6,555 nt of DNA from CAYQPF01 sp964419225 (GTDB lineage: Bacteria > Cloacimonadota > Cloacimonadia > Cloacimonadales > CAYQPF01). This document shows, in pieces, positions 1-5,029 of this stretch. The notes under the pieces were generated by a model that saw only the letters and a program-made list of their open reading frames with translations, was not told the origin of the DNA and ran no database searches. The position numbers and the translations under genes are program-made. The stretch spans positions 1-6,555 of the forward strand of contig CAYQPF010000219.1 in NCBI GenBank assembly GCA_964419225.1, given 5' to 3'. Position 1 is the first letter of the stretch. Each line of letters starts with the position of its first letter.

Positions 1-26
1 TTCTTCACGATCTTCGACCCAGTTTG

Positions 27-52
27 CAAACCTCTACTGCACAATCCGGGTT
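27..52. repeat. 26-bp dispersed repeat, copy 1
   Basis: These 26 bases are identical to 4834-4859. The core CTACTGCACAATCCGGGTT recurs a third time in diverged form at 5008-5026. The identity stops sharply on both sides: neither the 26 bases to the left nor the sequence to the right resembles the flanks of copy 2. An AAACC (28-32) / GGTTT (49-53) pair could close a small hairpin. Unlike copy 2, this copy is not followed by the inverted TGCAGTAG arm. Its function is unknown. It may be a solo end of the palindromic element described at 4858-5029, or a separate dispersed intergenic repeat. Confidence 0.85.
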
Positions 53-133
53 TAATAGAAGACTTTTTTATACATTGGTCTTCGATTATAGAATGTTGAA
101 ATGTGATCCAAGGCAAAAAAGCAGAATAAATTC

Positions 134-161
134 TTGACAATAAAATGGATATGATTAAATT
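134..161 (+). promoter_or_regulatory. Putative sigma-70-like promoter for the solute-binding protein gene
   Basis: A perfect TTGACA lies at 134-139. After a 16-base spacer comes TAAATT at 156-161, which matches four of six positions of TATAAT. The predicted start, near 168, would give a leader of about 30 bases to the ATG at 200, with the ribosome site GGAGG at 191-195 inside it. The -35 match is strong and the -10 weak. Promoter consensus in this phylum is not well known, so this is a moderate inference. Confidence 0.4.
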
Positions 162-180
162 TTTCTTTCCAAGAATCATA
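150..180. promoter_or_regulatory. Inverted repeat overlapping the predicted transcription start
   Basis: TATGATT (150-156) and AATCATA (174-180) are perfect 7-base inverted repeats separated by 17 bases. The dyad is centred near 165, on the predicted start site of the gene at 200. It could be an operator for a dimeric regulator or a weak hairpin in the leader. A dyad of this size in AT-rich DNA can arise by chance. Confidence 0.25.
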
Positions 181-199
181 GGCTTTAGTTGGAGGGGAG

Positions 200-949
200 A
201 TGGGAAAAATTGGCTTTCATTTTATTATAGTTTTGCTTATGTTTTTGTTTTGTTTAGATTTGCATAGCAAGGAACTTAAAATAGTTACCTTACAGTATCC
301 CCCTTATGAATATGAAGAATATGGAAAAATTGAGGGAATAGCAGTAGATTTGATAAAAGAGGCTTTTAAAAGGATGGATCAGCCGATTGAAATCAAGTTA
401 TACCCTTTTGCCAGAGCGATTAAAATGGTTGAAAAGGGTGAAGCTGATGCTATCTTTACACTATTCAAGACCCAGGAAAGAGAAAGCTTTGTTGATTATT
501 CCAATGAGGTGTTAATTACCCAAAAAACTTATTTGTATGTTCTGAAGGATTCTCCAATAACTTATGATGGTGATTTAGGCAAGCTGAACAACTATACCTT
601 TGGAAAGGTTTTAAAGGTGACATATGGTCAGACCTTTGAGGAAGCAGTAAAAGCAAAGAAAATAACCAAGTTCAAGGAATCAATTTCAGGTGAAGCGAAT
701 ATGGATTTATTGTTGAACAAAAAGATAGATATACTTGTTAGTCACAAAGAGGGAGTTCAGAGCATTTTGAAGAAGAAGTTTAAAACTGAGTATGTGAAAG
801 AATTAGAGCCTGATTTAGATATGATATCAAGTTATATGGCCTTTTCCAAGAAGAGTAATTTAGAGCAATTACGGGATAAATTTGATAAGACGCTCCGCAA
901 AATGAAGGAAGATGGCAGTTATCAGAGGATAGTTAAGGGTCACAGATAA
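200..949 (+). CDS. Periplasmic solute-binding protein, SBP_bac_3 family
   Basis: A 249-residue exported protein of the family-3 extracellular solute-binding fold, usually the amino-acid or small polar solute receptor of an ABC importer. Residues 1 to about 23 form a signal peptide (basic MGK, then a long hydrophobic stretch). A Cys at 18 lacks a lipobox, so a soluble periplasmic protein is expected. The mature domain starts at KELKIVTLQYPPYEY (24-38) and continues with a GIAVDLIKEAF helix (46-56), PFARAIKMVEKGEADAIF (69-86) and TQERESFVDYS (91-101). The last contains Arg94 at the place where family members usually bind the ligand carboxylate. The length is normal for a single-domain binding protein with no added kinase or enzyme domain. 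The ATG at 200 is supported by GGAGG at 191-195, four bases upstream. No permease or ATPase gene is adjacent, so the ligand and partner are unknown. A role in sensing is possible. Confidence 0.85.
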   Translation: MGKIGFHFIIVLLMFLFCLDLHSKELKIVTLQYPPYEYEEYGKIEGIAVDLIKEAFKRMDQPIEIKLYPFARAIKMVEKGEADAIFTLFKTQERESFVDYSNEVLITQKTYLYVLKDSPITYDGDLGKLNNYTFGKVLKVTYGQTFEEAVKAKKITKFKESISGEANMDLLLNKKIDILVSHKEGVQSILKKKFKTEYVKELEPDLDMISSYMAFSKKSNLEQLRDKFDKTLRKMKEDGSYQRIVKGHR

Positions 950-950
950 T

Positions 951-969
951 CAGTGGGCAGTGGGCAGTG
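951..969. repeat. Short heptamer tandem repeat CAGTGGG (2.7 copies)
   Basis: Immediately after the TAA of the solute-binding protein gene the sequence reads CAGTGGGCAGTGGGCAGTG, two full 7-base units plus five bases. It is GC-rich against its surroundings. Similar short heptamer runs occur between genes in many bacteria. No function can be assigned. Confidence 0.8.
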
Positions 970-1166
970 AAGAAGGGAGAGAATTTTTGAAACAATGAGG
1001 TTAACATTTGAAATAGGAGTTGTTGACAATTTTTGGAGAGAGAATAGGGGTTAGTTGTTTGTAGGGGGAAACGGAACCTGATACAGCTGTTCAGATAATA
1101 ATATATATTTTTAGGAAAAACTAATCTTTTTAGATAATCATACGATAAATAACTATAATATTATGT
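970..1166. other. Non-coding spacer upstream of the propeller gene
   Basis: No convincing gene lies here. A perfect TTGACA at 1023-1028 has no acceptable -10 box 16-18 bases downstream. A TATAAT at 1154-1159 would start transcription on top of the ribosome site. Around 1078-1094 there is a small dyad (CTGA...TCAG around the palindrome ACAGCTGT), and positions 1095-1165 are very AT-rich. The promoter for the propeller gene is probably in this AT-rich part but cannot be pinned down. No clear terminator for the upstream gene is visible. Confidence 0.5.
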
Positions 1167-1173
1167 AAAGGAG
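1167..1173 (+). promoter_or_regulatory. Ribosome binding site that decides the TTG start at 1180
   Basis: AAAGGAG occupies 1167-1173. The in-frame TTG at 1174 touches it directly and leaves no spacer. The in-frame TTG at 1180 lies six bases after it, which is normal spacing, and gives a clean MKRYLIIL signal peptide. No ATG or GTG competes at a suitable distance. Confidence 0.75.
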
Positions 1174-1179
1174 TTGATC

Positions 1180-4014
1180 TTGAAAAGATATCTAATAATA
1201 TTATCATTGCTTTTAAGCAGTATTTTGTATGGACAATCGGGAGATTGGATAACCTACAATGTTTTGAACACGGCATTTCCATCTAATGCCTATCGGGCAA
1301 TAGTGGTGGACAGTTCAGGGAATAAGTGGGTTGGGACAGAATATAAAGGTGTTTATAAGTATGATGGAACGAACTGGCATATATATAATCGGGAAAACTC
1401 TTTACTGCCTTCGGATGTAATCAACAGTCTGGTGAGTGATTCGAGTCGGAGTATTTGGATCGGGACCAATGGTGGGGGATTAGCCAAGCTTGACACCTTG
1501 GGACATTGGCAGATTTACAACATGAATAATTCGAGTCTTCCCAATAATGATATAACCGTAATGCGGATTGATGCAAACGGCAATAAATGGATAGGCACAA
1601 AGAATGGCGGTTTGGCAGTATTACATCCCAACAATACCTGGAATGTTTATAATGAGGAAAATTCTCTCTTACCAGGGAATTCTATTACAGCTATACAATT
1701 TGAGAAGAAAGATTCTTTGACAACTTTGATCTGGGTTGGAACAGACAATGGATTGCTGAAGATTGATGGAAGCCAGTGGACGGTATATAATACATCTAAC
1801 TCCAATTTGACAGGCGGGAACACAATAGTCTGTCTGTTGATAGACAAGAACAAGACGAAATGGTTCGGGTTATATAACAGGGAAACGAATATAGGTGGAG
1901 GATTGACTCGGCTGGACAGTTTAGGAGTATGGACACTATTTACGAAAGAGAATTCCGGATTACCATCCAATTCAGTATATAGCCTAGCTTTGGAGAGAGA
2001 GTCCTCAGCAGAGGTTTTATGGATAGGGACATCACTTGGTTTGGCCAAATTAAACGGGACAGCCTGGACTGTATATACAAAGGTAAATACTAACGGAGGA
2101 TTGGCTTCTGATATAGTATTATCTTTGGGTGTAGAGGATAATATTAAGTGGATTGGAACCAACAACAATATTATAAAATTTACAGGAGTGGTTTGGTCAG
2201 ATCTCAGTTTGTCCAATTCAGGAATTCCATCTAACACAATTAATCAGATCTATATAGAGAAGAAATCGTCTTCCAAAAATTACTGGTTTTGTACAGGTAT
2301 GGGGTTGTCCAAGTTTGATGGTAGAGAGTGGACCGTTTTGAATACTACGAATTCTGCTTTGCCCTCGAACAATGTCAGAACTTTGACGATAGATACAAAT
2401 GGGGACAAGTGGATAGGGTTGGGGCAATATTACTATGAGTTTGGTGGTTTGGTTCAGATTGATTCCACAAATGCTTACACTGTATATAATACGACTAATT
2501 CCCAATTGCCTTATAATGAAGTTACCTCGATTGTGATAGACAAGTTTCATAACAAATGGGTAGGGACTAAAGGCGGAGGATTGGCAATAATTGATCAGAC
2601 TTATATTTGGACAATTTTTAATGACGGTAATTCACTACTTCCATCAAATGAAATCAATTGTTTGAATATTGATAAATTTAATAACAAATGGGTAGGTACC
2701 AAGTTTGGATTGGTAAAAATAGATAGTTTAAATGTGTGGCATTTGTATAATACCTTTAATTCAGGATTAATGTCGAATGATATCAGGGCAATCTGTATTG
2801 ATGGCAAGAACACTAAATGGATAGGTACTGCGAGTGGATTGTATAAGTTTGACGGAGTAAATTGGTCAGCATATAATACATCCAATTCAGGGTTGCCATC
2901 CAATGAGATAAATTCGATCAGTTATGATATTTATAATATTAAATGGGTAGGGACTGCCTTGGGTTTAGTGAAGACGGATGGATTGAACTGGTCGATTTTC
3001 AATATGTCCAATTCGGAGATAAGCGGGAATTTGGTCAATTATGTGACCATAGATTTTGCAGTTGAGAATAATATAGCTCAATCTTATAAGTTTGTTGGGA
3101 CTCAGACCGGAGGAGTTTCGGTTTATAAGGGTGGAAATTCAATTTATCCCAGAGGGATTTATTTGTCGGTTTTACCGAGTCCGGTATATAATACATTTCT
3201 AAATTTTGCGATAAATATTAATTCAATTTTTGTAGATAGTTTATCCTTCAAGATTAATCAAGTGAGGGTAGCACTTTCAGAAATTGCTAATAATGGTTGG
3301 TTTGCCCACTATCAGGCACCCGAGTCAGGAGACTTTACACTTGCAGTGAAAGCTTTTTTTGAAGGCAAGGATTCAACTCTGGTTAAGAATATTAGTATAG
3401 CACTGTTAGACAGTAAAAACTTCCGTTATGAAAATGGTGAGATCGTAATAGAAAAATCAGGTACAGTTAATACAGAGCCTATGTGTATTTATTATGACAA
3501 ATCACCGGAAGTTGCAGAACCAGAGGCTGGGGCATTTCAAGTGGGATTTGCAGGACAGAATTTGCCGGAACCAGTGAAAATATCATTTAAAACAAACCAT
3601 TATACCGGGATTGAACAGTTTAACGGGGATAGATGGGTTAGTGTGCCTGTGGAGAATATTGAAGACAAGTTGGTTTGGACAACGTCATTTATGGGATTAT
3701 TCCGTCCCACTAAAAATAGTGTTGCTGGATTTTCTGAGTTAAAGGGGAATTATCCTAACCCATTTAATCCTGAAACGACAATATTATTTAGCTTGAATAG
3801 GCTAGATTTAAACTCTCCGGTTTTGATGAGAATCTATAATGTCAAAGGTCAGAAAGTTTGTGATTTAAATATTCCGAAGCCGGTTGCAGGAGAGAATGCA
3901 GTTGTTTGGAACGGGGAAAATAATCAAAATCAGATGGTGTCATCGGGTTTATATTTTTGTAGATTGGTGACAAAGTCCGGAATCAGTCAGAAGAAAATGG
4001 TTTTAATCAAATGA
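1180..4014 (+). CDS. Exported double beta-propeller protein with C-terminal sorting domain
   Basis: With the TTG at 1180 as start, the product has 944 residues. Residues 1-18 are a signal peptide (MKRYLIILSLLLSSILYG, cut before Gln19). From about 20 to 650 runs a repeat of roughly 41-49 residues with consensus KWxGTxxGGLxxxD...WxxYN..NSxLPSNxI, matching the two-component-regulator propeller repeat (Reg_prop). I count 14 KW/FxGT-type strands, and the N-terminal segment SGDWITYNVLNTAFPSN supplies the missing half blade. This fits two seven-bladed propellers with velcro closure. Residues about 651-850 look like beta-sandwich structure of no recognised family. From 857, NYPNPFNPETTI opens the type A C-terminal sorting / FlgD-like Ig domain, ending in KKMVLIK. 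Reg_prop arrays are best known as sensor domains of hybrid two-component systems, but here there is no kinase, membrane helix or regulator domain, so a secreted or surface-bound protein is inferred. Ligand unknown. It probably shares a transcript with the lipoprotein gene downstream. Confidence 0.85.
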   Translation: MKRYLIILSLLLSSILYGQSGDWITYNVLNTAFPSNAYRAIVVDSSGNKWVGTEYKGVYKYDGTNWHIYNRENSLLPSDVINSLVSDSSRSIWIGTNGGGLAKLDTLGHWQIYNMNNSSLPNNDITVMRIDANGNKWIGTKNGGLAVLHPNNTWNVYNEENSLLPGNSITAIQFEKKDSLTTLIWVGTDNGLLKIDGSQWTVYNTSNSNLTGGNTIVCLLIDKNKTKWFGLYNRETNIGGGLTRLDSLGVWTLFTKENSGLPSNSVYSLALERESSAEVLWIGTSLGLAKLNGTAWTVYTKVNTNGGLASDIVLSLGVEDNIKWIGTNNNIIKFTGVVWSDLSLSNSGIPSNTINQIYIEKKSSSKNYWFCTGMGLSKFDGREWTVLNTTNSALPSNNVRTLTIDTNGDKWIGLGQYYYEFGGLVQIDSTNAYTVYNTTNSQLPYNEVTSIVIDKFHNKWVGTKGGGLAIIDQTYIWTIFNDGNSLLPSNEINCLNIDKFNNKWVGTKFGLVKIDSLNVWHLYNTFNSGLMSNDIRAICIDGKNTKWIGTASGLYKFDGVNWSAYNTSNSGLPSNEINSISYDIYNIKWVGTALGLVKTDGLNWSIFNMSNSEISGNLVNYVTIDFAVENNIAQSYKFVGTQTGGVSVYKGGNSIYPRGIYLSVLPSPVYNTFLNFAININSIFVDSLSFKINQVRVALSEIANNGWFAHYQAPESGDFTLAVKAFFEGKDSTLVKNISIALLDSKNFRYENGEIVIEKSGTVNTEPMCIYYDKSPEVAEPEAGAFQVGFAGQNLPEPVKISFKTNHYTGIEQFNGDRWVSVPVENIEDKLVWTTSFMGLFRPTKNSVAGFSELKGNYPNPFNPETTILFSLNRLDLNSPVLMRIYNVKGQKVCDLNIPKPVAGENAVVWNGENNQNQMVSSGLYFCRLVTKSGISQKKMVLIK

Positions 4015-4050
4015 CCGACAACATGGAGCATATTTTGCGGAAATGGAGTA

Positions 4051-4077
4051 GAGGATAATGAAACTAATACCATCCTC
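4051..4077 (+). promoter_or_regulatory. Potential hairpin masking an upstream ribosome site
   Basis: GAGGAT (4051-4056) is perfectly complementary to ATCCTC (4072-4077). The loop between them contains an ATG at 4058. Pairing would hide the GAGG that precedes this ATG, favouring initiation at the downstream ATG 4112. A six-base stem with a 15-base loop is only modestly stable. Confidence 0.3.
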
Positions 4078-4102
4078 CAGTCATTTGAGACTAACTTTAA
4101 AT

Positions 4103-4106
4103 GAGG
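4103..4106 (+). promoter_or_regulatory. Ribosome binding site selecting the ATG at 4112
   Basis: GAGG at 4103-4106 sits five bases before ATG 4112. The start at 4112 puts the lipobox cysteine at residue 22, as expected for a lipoprotein. The in-frame ATG at 4058 also has a GAGG, but only three bases away, and would add 18 polar residues before the hydrophobic segment. Confidence 0.65.
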
Positions 4107-4111
4107 TAATT

Positions 4112-4747
4112 ATGAAAGAATTAAAAATAGCCTTAATCATGATTATATTGATAGTTATAGTAATAATAACCGGGTGTTCCAAAGATAAGGGTACAACTGC
4201 TCCTGATATCAGCACATATACTGATACACAGCTATATACGGAGGGGTGGAGTCGTTATACAGCAGGCAATTATACTGGTGCAATCACATATTTTAATGTT
4301 CTTTTGAGCAGAGAGAATAAGCATGCGGAAGCTTTACATGGGATAGCCTGGTGTCAGTTAAGACTGTTTTATTTTAATAATAGCAAACAGAATTTCATTA
4401 ATGCCTTAACTGCTGATAGTTTATATCCGGTGTTAACAGCAGATACCTTATGGAGTGATATATATGCAGGTGTTACGTTTATAAATGATCTGCAAGGCAA
4501 TTATGATGAATGTTTAACAGCAGCAGGGCAAGTTAATGAGGACTGGTATTTCAGGCATGATGAGCAGTATGATTTTAGAGACATTATTTTAATAAAAGCA
4601 TCAAGTTATTATGCTAAAGGACAGTTTACTTCAAGTCTGGCAGAAGTACGGAAAATTGAACCTGCCTATACTACTGATGTTTCATTTGTAGATGGCAGGA
4701 TAGCATTGGCCAGGAAAATTGAGGAATTGAAACTAGCCTATAATTAA
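4112..4747 (+). CDS. TPR-like lipoprotein
   Basis: A 211-residue predicted lipoprotein. MKELK is followed by a strongly hydrophobic stretch and the lipobox ITGC, with the lipidated Cys at 22. The following SKDKG has no Asp at +2, so outer-membrane placement is plausible by the enteric rule, if that rule applies here. After a short Thr/Ser/Pro linker, residues about 39-101 contain two TPR-like helix pairs (WSRYTAGNYTGAITYFNVLL and AEALHGIAWCQLRLFYFNNS). Weaker ones follow near 115-141 (LQGNYDECLTAAGQV) and 157-184 (ASSYYAKGQFTSSLAEVRKI). TPR folds mediate protein-protein contacts, so a scaffold or assembly role in the envelope is likely, but no specific function can be named. It begins 97 bases after the propeller gene with no terminator visible between, suggesting cotranscription. 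An alternative start at 4058 would give 229 residues. Confidence 0.75.
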   Translation: MKELKIALIMIILIVIVIITGCSKDKGTTAPDISTYTDTQLYTEGWSRYTAGNYTGAITYFNVLLSRENKHAEALHGIAWCQLRLFYFNNSKQNFINALTADSLYPVLTADTLWSDIYAGVTFINDLQGNYDECLTAAGQVNEDWYFRHDEQYDFRDIILIKASSYYAKGQFTSSLAEVRKIEPAYTTDVSFVDGRIALARKIEELKLAYN

Positions 4748-4833
4748 TTTTTATTTATCAATTATTAATTATTAATGAGTGAAGAATAAAACACATCTTG
4801 TATATTTCCTGACCCCAATTATATTTCATTATA

Positions 4834-4859
4834 CAAACCTCTACTGCACAATCCGGGTT
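4834..4859. repeat. 26-bp dispersed repeat, copy 2
   Basis: Identical over 26 bases to 27-52. It lies directly against the left arm of the palindromic element, so that CTACTGCA (4841-4848) faces TGCAGTAG (4872-4879) and GGGT (4855-4858) faces ACCC (4862-4865). Together they can form a 39-base hairpin with an internal loop. The third, diverged version of its core is the right arm of the element at 5008-5026, in the same orientation. Confidence 0.85.
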
Positions 4860-5029
4860 AAACCCAACTTATGCAGTAGCTAAACAGCGTCTAACGAATC
4901 TATTGTGTTCAGATGACTTACGAGATTTGCTCGAAATATTTACGAATATGACATCTCAAATCTGTAAGCCACTGTTCCACAAAATATTGAGCTTATCCAT
5001 CTGTTATCTACTGCACAATTCGGAATTAA
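4858..5029. mobile_element. Palindromic MITE-like element (about 172 bp, no ORF)
   Basis: The left end at 4858-4879 and the reverse complement of the right end at 5008-5029 match at 17 of 22 positions, including TGCAGTAG, and both begin with TTAA. Similarity of the two arms continues inward: CTAAACAG against ATAACAG, then CTTAC plus AGATTTG (4917-4929, one bulged base) pairing with CAAATCTGTAAG (4957-4968), then ATATT (4936-4940) pairing with AATAT (4945-4949) around a TACG loop. The whole stretch is therefore one long imperfect palindrome. It has no coding capacity and no transposase in view. It ends one base before the stop codon of the minus-strand gene. The features fit a non-autonomous miniature element or a palindromic intergenic repeat. 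It could also act as a bidirectional transcription barrier between the converging genes, although no T-run follows the stem. Confidence 0.6.

Larger units (their letters stand above)
4748..5029. other. Convergent intergenic region filled with repeats
   Basis: This 282-base gap separates the lipoprotein gene from the converging minus-strand gene. The first part (4748-4800) is AT-rich with an internally repetitive ATTATTAATTATTAAT stretch (4761-4776). The second part holds 26-bp repeat copy 2 and the palindromic element. No small gene with a believable ribosome site was found on either strand. Confidence 0.6.

Noticed and set aside
58..83. GAAGAC/GTCTTC inverted pair as a terminator
   Set aside because: The T-run lies in the loop, not after the stem. 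The six-base stem with a 14-base loop is weak.
1..99. Open frame from the left edge to TGA at 97-99 as the tail of an upstream gene
   Set aside because: It runs through the 26-bp repeat, which is also present in a non-coding place, and the peptide shows no recognisable domain. Too short to support.
1023..1028. TTGACA as the -35 box of the propeller gene promoter
   Set aside because: At 16-18 bases downstream the sequence is G-rich (around TAGGGG) and does not resemble a -10 box.
1647..2903. Three minus-strand open frames (1647-2237, 2218-2550, 2601-2903)
   Set aside because: They lie wholly inside the propeller gene, and their products mirror its repeats in antisense (recurring LDVLY, VPIHL patterns). 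No ribosome sites or recognisable domains.
1300..3100. Periodic repeats read as a CRISPR or DNA tandem array
   Set aside because: The periodicity (about 130 bases) is that of protein propeller blades. DNA identity between units is low and the reading frame is continuous.
4023..4058. Eleven-codon open frame overlapping ATG 4058 (TAATG) as a leader peptide
   Set aside because: No ribosome site precedes ATG 4023, and the peptide has no regulatory feature such as a codon run.
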